A stretch of 64,000 nucleotides of DNA from Leptoclinus maculatus (lineage: Eukaryota; Chordata; Actinopteri; Perciformes; Stichaeidae): contig JAVDOI010000179.1 in assembly GCA_032191485.1 (NCBI GenBank), positions 62,001 to 126,000 on the forward strand, written 5' to 3'. A model generated the notes under the pieces. The model searched no databases. It had not been told where the DNA came from and saw nothing but the letters and a program-made list of their open reading frames with translations. The number at the start of each line of letters is the position of its first letter. Position 1 is the stretch's first letter. A program made the translations under genes and the position numbers. This document shows, piece by piece, positions 50,903-60,996 of the stretch.

Positions 50903-50926
50903 GTCTGCTCTGTCCTTCGCTAGCCT

Positions 50927-51198
50927 CATCTGTTTTTCTAAAGTCATACTGCATTTTAAAGCTCAGATTCACACCTTCTAACAGAGTCCAAGAGTGTGCA
51001 TGTGGCAGCTTGTCTTGGCTTTCAGCATCAGATTGAGTTACTGTAACATTTCCCTTCTGCCAGTCCAAAAATCGTCGGTAAGTGACCGTCCAATCAAATG
51101 CTGAAAGCCAACACAAGCTGCAACATAAACACTCTTAGACTCTGTTAGAAGGTTTGAATCTGAGCTTTAAAATGCAGTATGACTTTAGAAAAACATCT
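50927..51198. mobile_element. Foldback element with 97-bp arms and 5-bp target duplication
   Basis: Arm 50932-51028 is the reverse complement of 51098-51194 with scattered mismatches and a 69-bp centre. The pentamer CATCT lies at both outer edges (50927-50931 and 51194-51198) and may be the target site duplication. No coding capacity. The superfamily is undetermined. Confidence 0.75.
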
Positions 51199-51210
51199 TG
51201 ATTCGTTCAT

Positions 51211-51954
51211 GTGAAACACTTTGAAAAAAAAAAAAAAACTTCATCCACCTCACCAAAACCACCATGCTGCTCCGAGGTAAGCAACATACTCATGTCCATT
51301 GAAAATAAACTTTCCGGCTTTGACTCCAGACTTTCGCTCATTGAAGTCTTACACCGGGAATTCCAGGCTCTGCGCCACAGCCTGGAGTTCAGTCAGAACC
51401 AAATCGACACACTCACTCAGGACAACAAGTCACTACAACATTCTGTCAACACGATAACCACCCAGCTCACCTCTGTTACCGCCGACAACAAAGCTCTGAA
51501 AGAAACCATCCTGGATCTACAAGCACGCAGTATGAGAGACAATCTAGTTTCCCCCGGCATTACCGAACAAACCACAGAAGACCCCGAAAAATCAATCAAA
51601 GAATTCATGTCCATACAGCTCAAACTACCCGCAGAGACCGTCAACAACATCACATTCCACCGCGTACACCGTCTGGGACCGAGGAACAACAATAACCGAC
51701 CACGGACAATCATCGCGAAATTTGAACACTACAAACAAAAAGAACAGTTCAGACAACAAGGCAGGCAGCTCAAAGGAACGCACTATGGACTCAACGATCA
51801 ATATCCAAAAGAAATCATGCAGCGACGCAAAGTTCCGTTTCCAATCCGTAAACACATGATGAAAGAAGGAAAGGAAGCAATAATATCACTGGACAAACGA
51901 TACATAGATGGACAATTGTACCGCGATAAGGACATAACCCCATGGCTCTTCTAG
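51211..51954 (+). CDS. L1-type LINE ORF1 protein
   Basis: The 247-codon frame has a basic N-terminus, a coiled-coil-like stretch (about residues 20-105, with SIENKLSGFDSRLSLIE and LTQDNKSLQHSVNTI), an RRM-like domain (about 107-172, RDNLVSPGITEQ, IKEFMSIQLKLPAETVNNI, RTIIAKFEHYKQKEQF) and the C-terminal domain ending DGQLYRDKDITPWLF. This is the layout of the L1 ORF1 nucleic-acid chaperone, which trimerises and coats LINE RNA. The first ATG used is the one in frame; an A14 tract early in the frame encodes four lysines. ORF2 (endonuclease and reverse transcriptase) does not follow: the downstream 750 bp are microsatellite and spacer, then a piggyBac fragment. The frame is intact but orphaned, so it is a relic or a copy cut by later insertions. 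Confidence 0.85.
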   Translation: MKHFEKKKKTSSTSPKPPCCSEVSNILMSIENKLSGFDSRLSLIEVLHREFQALRHSLEFSQNQIDTLTQDNKSLQHSVNTITTQLTSVTADNKALKETILDLQARSMRDNLVSPGITEQTTEDPEKSIKEFMSIQLKLPAETVNNITFHRVHRLGPRNNNNRPRTIIAKFEHYKQKEQFRQQGRQLKGTHYGLNDQYPKEIMQRRKVPFPIRKHMMKEGKEAIISLDKRYIDGQLYRDKDITPWLF

Positions 51955-51955
51955 A

Positions 51956-52134
51956 CCTTGCTCTCGCTCTCGCTCTCTCGCTCTCGCTCTCTCGCTCTCT
52001 CGCTCTCTCGCTCTCGCGCTCTCGCTCTCGCTCTCTCGCTCTCGCGCTCTCTCGCTCTCGCTCTCTCGCTCTCGCGCTCTCTCTCTCGCTCTCTCGCTCT
52101 CTCTCTCTCTCTCTCGCTCTCTCTCTCTCTCTCC
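51956..52134 (+). repeat. (TCTCGC/TC)n microsatellite
   Basis: CTCTCGCTCTCG units directly follow the ORF1 stop codon. They are probably an expanded tract inside the L1 inter-ORF region. Confidence 0.9.
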
Positions 52135-52410
52135 CATCCCTACAGCTCCGCATAAATACACATCCACACATGAAAACCCCCCTCCGTAGTTTAGGTATGC
52201 CCCTTCTCTTTTCTCTGCATTGCACTGTTTCGATTATTATACTAGTATATAGTATTGCACCTACGTCTCACTGTACCAGACACACACTCCTTTGTATTTT
52301 TGTTTTGTGTATTGTTTTACTTACTTTGTTGTGTTCATGTTCTTATATGTGTTTGTCTCTCCCTGACTCAGTGTCTGCAGGTCCTGCTGTGTCATTTACA
52401 CACTCACTCA
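52135..52410 (+). other. Spacer, probably L1 inter-ORF sequence
   Basis: Unique-looking sequence between two microsatellites; no gene recognised. Its position after ORF1 is the only reason to link it with the L1. Confidence 0.35.
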
Positions 52411-52698
52411 CTATCTCACACGCACACACGCACATGCACACACACATGCACACACGCACGTGCACGCGCGCGCACACACACACACACACGCGCACATGCA
52501 CACACATGCACACACGCACGCACACACACACACACACACGCACACACACACACGCGCACATGCACACACACACACGCATGCACACACATGCACACACACG
52601 CACGCACACACACGCACACGCACACACACACACGCGCACATGCACACACACACACGCATGCACACACATGCACACACACGCACGCACACACACACACA
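52411..52698 (+). repeat. Compound (CA)n/(CG)-interrupted microsatellite
   Basis: CACACG, CATGCACA and CGCGCACA units repeat over about 290 bp. A 60-70 bp submotif (ACACGCGCACATGCACACAC...) occurs several times. Open frames here are artefacts. Confidence 0.95.
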
Positions 52699-52715
52699 AG
52701 AAATAGAGATTACGT

Positions 52716-52985
52716 GTGCTACTGATTGAACTCAGGGAAAACGAAAACTTTCTGGCGAATATGCAGCATCTCCTCTCCACGACCCCACACCTGACTGAAG
52801 TTCACAGCCAAAATACAAACAAGATCAGAGAGAAGAAACAGTTCTTAAAGCATTGTTTACGAATGGGGAATGCAGTCAGAGGCTATAAGGTGCTGCAGAT
52901 GACCGTACCCCCAGACAACTGGAAATGGATGGATGAGCTTGACCTGCGTGCCTCCATCGGGCTGCTGATCTTAGCAGGTGTGCAG
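52716..52985 (+). pseudogene. piggyBac-type transposase fragment
   Basis: The frame contains DNWKWMDELDLRASIGLLIL then AGVQR, matching the start of the piggyBac (DDE_Tnp_1_7) transposase core, where a W..MDE...L.A.IGLLILAGV..S pattern is usual. The N-terminal half ([18 protein letters not shown]) is not informative. Similarity stops at about 52985, where the next residues (FPRRGC) diverge and the hAT left end follows. The catalytic aspartates lie further downstream in intact proteins and are absent here. It is a short relic. Confidence 0.6.
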
Positions 52986-53164
52986 AGGTTTCCGAGGCGA
53001 GGCTGCATCTAGTCTCAGAAAAAGTAACTAGTTACAAGTTACTAGTTACTTCTGAAAATTGTAACTAGATTACTTTACTAGTTACTGCATTTGAAAAGTA
53101 ACTTCACTACGAGTTACTTTACTTTCCATTTTTTTAAGCAAATGTCCAAATTTACCGCAAAGAT

Positions 53165-53675
53165 ACACGGACAAACATCACGGACAAACGTCACACATCA
53201 CGGACAAACGTCACGGACAAACGTCACGGACAAACGTCACGGACAACCGTCACGGACAAACGTCACGGACAAACGTCACGGACAAACGTCACGGACAAAC
53301 GTCACGGACGAACGTCACGGACAAACGTCACGGACAAACGTCACGGACAAACGTCACGGACAAACGTCACGGACAACCGTCACGGACAACCGTCACGGAC
53401 AAACGTCACGGACAAACACGTCACGGACAAACGTCACGGACAAACGTCACGGACAAACGTCACGGACAAACGTCACGGACAAACGTCACGGACGAACGTC
53501 ACGGACAAACGTCACGGACAAACGTCACGGACAAACGTCACGGACAAACGTCACGGACAACCGTCACGGACAACCGTCACGGACAAACGTCACGGACAAA
53601 CACGTCACGGACAAACGTCACGGACAAACGTCACGGACAAACGTCACGGACAAACGTCACGGACAAACGTCACGG
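53165..53675 (+). repeat. 13-bp minisatellite (CACGGACAAACGT)n, about 39 units
   Basis: Nearly perfect 13-bp units with a few recurring variants (ACCGT, GACGAACGT and a 2-bp insertion giving AAACACGT). The variants recur at a spacing of about 184 bp (e.g. 53308/53491 and 53411/53595), so units are organised in blocks of 14. The frame stays open because of the sequence, not selection. Confidence 0.95.
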
Positions 53676-54116
53676 CCCTTTCATCACTTTATTTTCAATA
53701 AAGGGCATCTCTTAGCCTTTCCACATAGTGTATTGTAATTGTAAACATATAAAAGTCAGCCATTCACTTGAACGAACATTAACCCTGTCCACACTGTCTG
53801 ACCAAAGAAATCCACAAACAGGATACAAGAGGCTATGTATGGTGGAGACATTCAGGTGGGTCAATCAGCAGTAACACATTAAAAACAGGCTTTTGGAAAC
53901 ATGAGACCCCACTAAACCAAATGGGGGCCTACTCCTGAGAACAAAACCAGCTTGTTATAGGAATCATTGTAGTGGTTTAAGAAAAATAGAAAAATAAATG
54001 GCACTTAACCCAAACAATAGAAACAGAAAATGCAATTAAATAAACAGAAAATCCACTTCATCATTGCCTAAATAAACAGAAAGTGCACTTTATCCCATGA
54101 AGTTCATAATTTTTCT

Positions 54117-56280
54117 CTATTCTTCAAAATAGCGATTGTATCGCATGAGTAAAAGTCTCTCGACTCTTTTATCCGACAGCCTGTTCCTCCTTGGGGTCAG
54201 AACAATACTGCCCAGGCTGAAAAGCCTTTCGACAGGTGCACTTGATGGTATTGGAGTGTTGTATTGCTTTGCAATATCCATAATCCTAGGGAACCTGGAG
54301 AGAACCTCCAGTTGGATCCGGGCATTTTTAAGTACTCCATGACTTCTGTTTCTGCCGTGTAGTAAAACTCCTCTTCAAAATCAAAAAAGTCAGTGTGACT
54401 GGAGGTGGTTGGGCTCTGAACTGCTGGTCCAATCTGTGGCTCATCAGGAATCCGGGCACGACACTTTTAACAGCATCTCTTCTCTTCTCATCTTTGAGCC
54501 AGCGGACCTTGAATTTGGGCATTGTGGCAGCAGCCATGAGAGCATCCTTCCTGTCCAAGACGGATGAAAATCTGTCTTTGATCGCCTGTGATATGAAACA
54601 GTATAGGCTACATTAGACAAACATATAGGCTACAGTTCAATAAAGGGAACAGCAACCCACATACACAGCTCTGCTGCTCATCCCACAAATGCATGTTCCT
54701 TACAAATGTGGCACCATTTAAAAGGGAAATAAACAGGCTTTCCAACGCTATAAGATTTATTGCCAAGAAGCATTGTTACAACAAAGAAATAATCTACCAA
54801 ACACAAATGTCCTTACTTTTTGTGCTAAGTTTAAATGCTATACACTGTAGACTATTATGTTGGGGGTATTCATTTTATTATTCAATATGTATTTACCTGT
54901 ACAATAGCTCCAGGCATGCCAGCTGTCATCTGAGAAAGGCCTTCCTTCAACGCAAGCAACTTCAACATCAGAATTTCCAAGGTTGGCAGGAGGGTGCCAT
55001 AGTAGCAATCATCATCACCTTGTAGTATATCTAATGCAGCAGCAAGAGGTTTTGACACTGTACAATATTCCTTCAGGAACCGATACTCTCGCTCAGTGAT
55101 GCATCTATCACCCAGTCTAGTTTAAATCTCTGATTGGGATCTCTATGATGAGGGACAGGGCGTCATGAGTCGAGTTCCAGCGTGTAGCAGTGGGCATGAT
55201 GAGCTTTCTTTTGATCACATCCTCAACCTGGTCTGAAGCCACAGTAGAGCGACTAGTTTTTGTCCAGAGAGCTGTGCACTTGGCGAGAGCACTTCTGTAA
55301 ACTGCTTTACAGTCATTGTTACTTGTCAGCCATCTCTCAAGGTCATTTTTGGAGATCAGGTTCAGTGTATGCGATGCACAGCGCAAGTGAGGCGGCAATG
55401 AAAATGCCGCGTCTGATTCTGTAGAGTACTTCAGAAACATCAGTAAAAGTGACTTCCTCCTCATCATCGGATAGCTCGTCAGAGTCAGACCCATCATCAG
55501 GCTTGGATTTAAACATTCTGAAGGCTTTTACAAAATTGCTGCCATTATCTGTAACGCATGCTGTGACTTCATGCGATAGTCCATAAACTGAATGAATCTG
55601 TTCCATTTCATTAGCTATGACATCATATGTATGTCTTCCTCTCACTCTCTTACAGGCTAGAGCTGCCTTCTGACGTTTAAAACTAATGTTGTCAATCCAG
55701 TGAGCGGTCATTCCTAAATAACTTTTGTTGTTGGCGGACCAAATATCTGCAGTTGTTGTAACATAATCCAAGGACTCAAACGTTTTTTTCAGATTGGATT
55801 CCATGTCGGAATAACATTGGTCTAGGTATTGGGAACATGTTTTCCTGTCTGACGTTGGCATGTGAGTGCTAGGTATTTTAGCTAGTATTTTTCTAAACCT
55901 TGGCGATTCGATAGTGGACAGGGGAAGCATGTCTTCCACGATGTACCCGGCAACTAGTTTGTTAATTTCCATTTGTGTTACCTTCTGCGCTCCAAGAGCA
56001 AGATGCTGGAGAATCTGAGCTTGTTTAGGCGGGGTCGGTTGGTGATGAGCGTCTTCAACAGGCTAGCGGGATCTTTCGCCACAAGTTTTGAAGTGCTATG
56101 CTGGCCTGTCAAATGCTTCAACAGGTTGCTCATTGAGTTGACAGCAGTTGAAAGACACCTCTCACCTGGACACAGAGTGCATTTTACACTAATATTTTTG
56201 CCCTTTCGAGCAACAAAGTTAAAATAATGAGAATATCGCCACTGGCTGAACCCTCCTGTCTCCGTCTCTGTCTCATCCAT
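54117..56280 (-). pseudogene. hAT transposase, BED finger to hATC domain, frameshifted
   Basis: On the minus strand the product would start near 56280 with a BED zinc finger (VKCTLCPGE ... LLKHLTGQHSTSKL, C-x2-C ... H-x4-H). The catalytic region follows (TTTADIWSANNKSYLGMTAH, ACVTDNGSNFVKAF), then LRCASHTLNLISKNDLERW and PTATRWNSTHDALSLI. After a 311-bp intron it ends with the hATC dimerisation region (TPIPSSAPVERLFSLGSIVL, RNRLSDKRVESLLLMRYN) and a stop at 54117-54119. The protein would cut and join hAT ends. The reading frame is broken at about 56020, about 55425 and again near 54330, with stops near 55117, so it is inactive. Domain order and content are otherwise complete, so the copy is not very old. 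Confidence 0.9.
54586..54896 (-). other. Spliceosomal intron inside the hAT transposase
   Basis: On the minus strand GCTATTGTACAG is followed by GTAAATAC, and TATCACAG precedes GCGATCAAAGAC. Transposase-like sequence on each side (GMPGAIVQ; AIKDRFSSVLDRKDAL) resumes without it. Confidence 0.75.
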
Positions 56281-56566
56281 TTTCCCGCTTCCCCTGACGC
56301 ACCAGCAGCTACGTCACTCAAATCGGTCTCTGTGGCAACGGTGCCCAGACAAGCACACAGGCAGGAAACATGCACGCACCACTAAAAGAGAACTTTTCGG
56401 ACTGGCAAAAATGTCTTGGGTAACGCAGGAAAGCGCGTTCCTGAGGTCTAGTAAAGTAGTGTAGTTACCAATATTTTGAGAGTAATGCGTTACTTTACTT
56501 CGTTACCTATAATAGTAATATCGTTACTGTAATCCGTTACTTTGTAACTCGTTACCCCCAACACTG

Positions 56567-56873
56567 CTTACCACCTCAAACAAGGGGTAAGTAGTCAGAC
56601 GGCAACAAGAGGAGGAATACGTCTGAAACTCACCACAACACCAGAACAGGGACCAGAAAGGACTGAGGCCAGGACCACAGGTGCCTTTTAAATGCTGGCA
56701 CTAATTGGGGGGAGGAGCCTAGCCTGAGGGCTGCGTTCACAACCCTACACTTTCTCTGAGGAGCGTTCCCCACTACACATGGGACCAACTGTTATAGAGA
56801 ACTCTTGACCTCAGCTGTCGTGTGAGTATGGACAGCACCTGGGGGCGCAGTCCATTATTGGTAAAATATGGTT
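56567..56873. other. Unassigned sequence between two transposons
   Basis: No coding sequence and no named repeat recognised. Confidence 0.5.
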
Positions 56874-57732
56874 TACCGTATTTTCCGCACTATAAGGCGC
56901 ACTTAAAAGCATTTCATTTTCTCAAAAAACGACAGTGCGCCTTATAATCCGGAGCGCTTTATATATGGATTAATTCTGGTTGTGTTTACTGACCTCGAAG
57001 CGATTTTGTGTGGTACACGGCGCTCTGTCAAAATGTTTTAGTACGACTTTGGTAAACTACAAAGCCGCACCGCTTGCAGCATTACGGCTACCGTAGTCAG
57101 GAGTCTCACCGGTAGTTCTGGACGAGGTGTAAGCATAAGCATGCATAAGTATCATAGCTCGCTGTGTGAGTCACGCAGACTCCACTAACTGTGTGTTTAC
57201 ATGTCTGTAATCATAAAGCTACAGCTGTCTCAGAACGCTGCCGTTAGCAGACGTGCTAACTAACGAGCTAACAAGCTAGGGGTAATCTGCCTCTATCTTT
57301 CAAGACACCTGCCCAGCTGTTCACTTGTTCTCACAACACAACTCAGTTTCTCACTGATGGCCATTATTTATTCTGTGTGTTTACATGTCTGTAATCATAA
57401 AGCTACAGCTGTCTCAGAACGCTGCCGTTAGCAGACGTGCTAACTAACGAGCTAACAAGCTACACTACACGATGTAAACAGTCCGTCCCCCAGATCGTCA
57501 CATGATGAACTGTAAGCTCGTCATAAGCTCGTCATATGCATCACATCTCGCTGTGAGTCTCGTACTATCTCGTGAGAATACGGACACGGAAGTGGAGAAT
57601 CTACAGATTTCTTCAGAGCGCCCGCGCCTTATAGTCTGGTGCGCTTTATATATGAAAAAAGATCGAAAATAGACCATTCATTGACAGTGCGCCTTATAAT
57701 CCAGTGCGCCCTATAGTGCGGAAAATACGGTA
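56874..57732. mobile_element. Tigger/pogo-type MITE, 859 bp
   Basis: The left end TACCGTATTTTCCGCAC, then TATAAGGCGCAC, is mirrored at the right end (GCGCCCTATAGTGCGG then AAAATACGGTA). TA at both edges is the usual mariner/pogo target duplication. The sub-terminal GCGCCTTATAATCC motif recurs inside both ends. A 90-bp segment (57189-57278) is repeated at 57373-57462. No transposase is encoded. Confidence 0.85.
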
Positions 57733-57929
57733 ACTTGTTTTAATACCTAACTTCTACACCAGGGCTCCATCTATGTACCAATCTACTTCCTATGTGTTGG
57801 TCCAGTCCCTCCCTCACTACATCCTGTGAATCTGTGTATAAACACTCTCTAAGGAGGCTCTATCCCTTCATGAGCCTTCACCTGTCTCTTCCTTATCCGG
57901 TGTACCATCAGATTCCCCATTGTCTGCTT

Positions 57930-58690
57930 TCAAACGTGACTTGTTTGCATGTTTAACTCTACTGGCTCAGCACCTGGTGCTGCTGAAGTGGAGACATGTT
58001 TCTTCATCAGGTTCAAGGCACATCTTCTGAGGTGTGGATACTTGTGTTCCATCAGTACGTCCCATAACTCTTCATTCATGCCAGGTGTTTCCCTTGATTT
58101 GATCTCAATGTAAATGTGCAGTGAGAGAATCTCTTTCTCAGCAGCAAAGCTGTCCAGGTGGAACACTGATACTATTGAGCTCTCAGTGAAGCTCTTCTGA
58201 TGTTCTCATGTTGCTCCTCATAGATGTCAAGCTGCACAATGTCTTTGTCCTGATGTTTCACTTCTGTCTGCATGTGAGGAACGTTCACAGCGTTAAAGCC
58301 TACTTGACAGCAGTCGTGTCTTTTAAACGTGTTTCCTTCATGATCCTGTTGATGACATGTTCCTCATAATCCTGCAGCTCTAAATCAGCTTCTTGAACAG
58401 TAAAGGGAGATCTGTCACAAACACTGAATCCTAAAGCCACTGGTAGTCCTCTAGCTGTGCATCTTCTGCATGTAATGAAAGATTCAGAAAGTCTCATTGA
58501 ATGTCAACTACAATGTTCCTCTGCTCAGCCATCTTACATCAGTGTGCAGCAGTAGGTCTCTGTGTTCAAAGCCCTTCTCCTCCAAGTGAGTCCAGAATAC
58601 CGTTCTCTGTAGAGTCCTGGTCCCAACACAACTCACAATCTTCAAGGCAACATCCCTCCCTTCTTTCATGTTGAACATCTTCCACCACAA
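57930..58690 (-). pseudogene. Domesticated-type hAT transposase relic (ZBED5/GTF2IRD2-like)
   Basis: Read on the minus strand from 58690, a fragment carries HLEEKGFEHRDLLLHTDVRW then LSRGTL, the hallmark 'VRWLSRG' region of this hAT branch. Further along (58166 to 57930) a fragment with ELWDVLMEHKYPHLRRCALN matches its C-terminal region. The pieces are in the right order but out of frame, with unrecognised sequence between (58167-58507), where a short frame (58497-58300) shows no motif. No start, BED finger or ends are seen. It is interrupted on the right by repeat X copy 2. Confidence 0.65.
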
Positions 58691-58747
58691 CGCTGCTGGT
58701 GAATTCTACATGATAATACAGGAAGTAGAGGAAAACTCTCTCTGTTA

Positions 58748-60322
58748 TGTAACGCGCGGTGCCGCCGCACGTTCTTTATGAATAAATGAACAAAGAGAGG
58801 TCTCCTGTTGGAAACGAACAGACGTGAACGAGGATCCCTCAGAAGTGTATGCGCCGACTGAGAGGACCTCGCAGGCGACGGACAGACCCGAACTGCCGCC
58901 GGGGTGACCACGGATCCACGGGGCTCGTGTCCCGATGTCCGGTCGTCCCCCTGTGAGCGCCCCTTAGTGCAGGAAAAGGACTGCGAGAAGGGGGAGAGAT
59001 GCGGAGGACCAGTGCTCTCTCTATATGACTCACTCACCTGGCCTGAGGGAGAATGGCTGAAAAGGAGACAGTTTCGTCCCCTGCACACTCTCCGAAATTA
59101 CCTCAAAAGCCTCCGCTAAGAGAAACCTATACGGGTAGCCAATCTTAGATAATAATACATCACCAACAGAATAGCAACCAGTAGCGCGCTTGCTGTGTTG
59201 TCTTGATCACAAAACATTGAGTTACTGTTTAGTTTAGTATTTTGCTCGAATAGTCGTCGGTTTTAACGTCTTTATTAATTCTGTAAGTTTTAAATATTTG
59301 TATACCCCTGCCCAGAGCCCAACAGATATAAAGCTCTTTTCAAACATTATGAAGCGGGGCTTTCCCCGGTCTTCTCTTAACTATAGAAACGGATGTTAGT
59401 ATATGTAGGTGTGTGTGCAGTAGTTGCATCAGTCGTGTGCCGTGCTGGAAGTCCTTCAACTTTTCGTCCAATTCAAAGTACACCGTTTGGTTCTAATACA
59501 GAGACAAATTATCAATTAAATGACTTAAAGAACAAAATGGAAAAATAATTCAAAAACCCTGAACTCAGTGAGCAAGCTGTTATTTAAAAAGTCCGGAGAT
59601 TCTAAGAAATAAGTTTGAACCCCACGCAGGTAAAGACCTGGTGGACTTCTCCCTAATGCACCCCGATCTTCTAAAACCGAGAATATTTATACTCTAGATC
59701 TACCGGGGGTGTTTTCACTTGGGAGGCCTCACATGGGCTTGGTAACCCCCGTGAGTTTAGTCATACATTGATAGACCTGTTGTTGGTTACCCCAAAGACC
59801 TCTACTGATACTCAGGACATAGGAACACGCCATGCTCACTGGTTAATAATTATACTCTGACCCAGATACCTCCTCGTAAGATTTCAACAGGTTACAGGGA
59901 TAAATGGTAATACATCAAACAATAAAAGATTTTAACACATGATACACCATTGTGCCCAGCGTATGATTAATAACTGAGTATACTCATATATACGTACTCT
60001 TCTGCATTAAAGCGTCCATGTCCTTACGGGACAAGAATACGGACGCGGCTCAAGGCCTTAACAAAAGCCTAAAAGTTAAAGGTGACTTACATAAAAAGTC
60101 AAAAATTAAAAGTGTGTGTGTTAAGGCTAAGCCTAAAAGTGTGTGTGTTAAGGCTAAGCCTAAAGTTAAAGGTAACTTACATAAAAAGTAAAAAATTAAG
60201 TGTGTGTGTGTGAAGGCATGTGCAGTGACGCATGGCCAAGGTGACCTGGCAGACATTAATGCGACAGCAGGCCTCAAGGCCTGTGAGAAGGGTTAGGAAG
60301 GTTCAGGTCCGAGACTGTTACA
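58748..60322 (+). mobile_element. Dispersed repeat X, copy 2
   Basis: Same orientation as copy 1. It starts TGTAACGCGCGGTGCC and its main body ends GAGACTGTTACA. Weaker similarity runs on to about 60380 (CTAGACAGTACCTGTCC). It lacks the 1.33-kb CpG-rich segment of copy 1. The flanks TGTTA / TATTA are a possible but imperfect target duplication. Confidence 0.65.
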
Positions 60323-60384
60323 TATTACCTAGACAGTACCTGTCCTTACTTAACCACGAGGTCCCCTGGAAAGTCCCTGCACAT

Positions 60385-60412
60385 GAGTGTGTGTGTGTGT
60401 GAGTGTGTGTGT
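60385..60412 (+). repeat. Short GT microsatellite
   Basis: GT units interrupted by GAGT, corresponding in position to the GT run after repeat X copy 1. Confidence 0.85.
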
Positions 60413-60416
60413 CAGT

Positions 60417-60996
60417 CTATGTCGTAACTGCACATCCGTGCAGCAGGCGTCGTCTTACAAGAGACACAGAGCCCTATGCCTCTTTCAGTTACTTTTTTGT
60501 TTTACTGTATTTTTCATTCATTGTTTTGCTGAGCAGCAATATGGTGCCGTTAACACCTAATAACCAGGGCCTTCCGTGCAGAAAGAATCCACAATTTCGC
60601 AAATACTCCAGCTCATCTAACAGTTAGCACAACATGATGAACCCAGTAGCACTAATCCGTCTCTGAGCTTCTGTGCACCGTTTTGTAATGCAGCTCCAAA
60701 GTGCTCTACTGTGGTAAGACCACGCTCACATTGTAGACAAGACAGACGCTGTTTGAATCTCAGTGAACATGAAGAGAATCCTCCTCCAGTCTGACTAAAT
60801 ATGTTAACTTTATCATCTTTTGATATTTGTGTTTTGAGCTAACTTAGCCAGCTGGTTATTGATTATTATTATTATAATTATTATTATTGACTTATTGTAT
60901 TATTTAATGAATCTCTGAATTGTTGTTTCATGACATCTTGTTATTTAGTGTCTGGTGTCTTCTCTCTCTCTCTTTCATCTTCTCTCATCTCTCCAG
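60417..60996. other. AT-rich sequence upstream of the SRCR exons
   Basis: No exon with a signal peptide could be identified. An ATT/TTA-rich stretch lies near 60860-60905, and the last 40 bases are the polypyrimidine tract of the next exon. Confidence 0.5.

Larger units (their letters stand above)
53016..56566 (-). mobile_element. Decayed hAT transposon (about 3.55 kb)
   Basis: The right end is CAGTGTTGGGGGTAAC (read on minus, ending at 56566), the common fish hAT terminus, followed inward by repeated GTAAC/GTTAC motifs. The left end near 53016 shows the matching AGTAACTAGTTACAAG pattern, but its first bases are degraded. A minus-strand hAT transposase lies between. I could not match 8-bp target duplications. 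A 13-bp minisatellite fills the 3' non-coding part. Confidence 0.8.

Noticed and set aside
51942..52780. Frames of alternating Leu-Ser-Arg and His-Thr across microsatellites
   Set aside because: Low-complexity translation of TCTCGC and CA repeats.
53165..53675. CRISPR-like array
   Set aside because: There are no unique spacers; the 13-bp unit is contiguous, and the host DNA is a vertebrate transposon.
53091..53738. A 215-codon frame encoding a 13-residue repeat (TDKRHGQTSRTNV)
   Set aside because: The frame is open only because the 13-bp unit lacks stops in that reading. It lies in hAT non-coding DNA with no start context.
47413..60322. One giant LTR retrotransposon with repeat X as its two LTRs
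   Set aside because: The interior shows no gag, protease, reverse transcriptase or integrase, only other transposon types. No primer site or polypurine tract was found at the expected places.
60930..60996. A signal-peptide start at the ATG at 60931 feeding straight into the SRCR exon
   Set aside because: The stretch is the polypyrimidine tract and acceptor of the exon; the serine/leucine-rich translation is a by-product.
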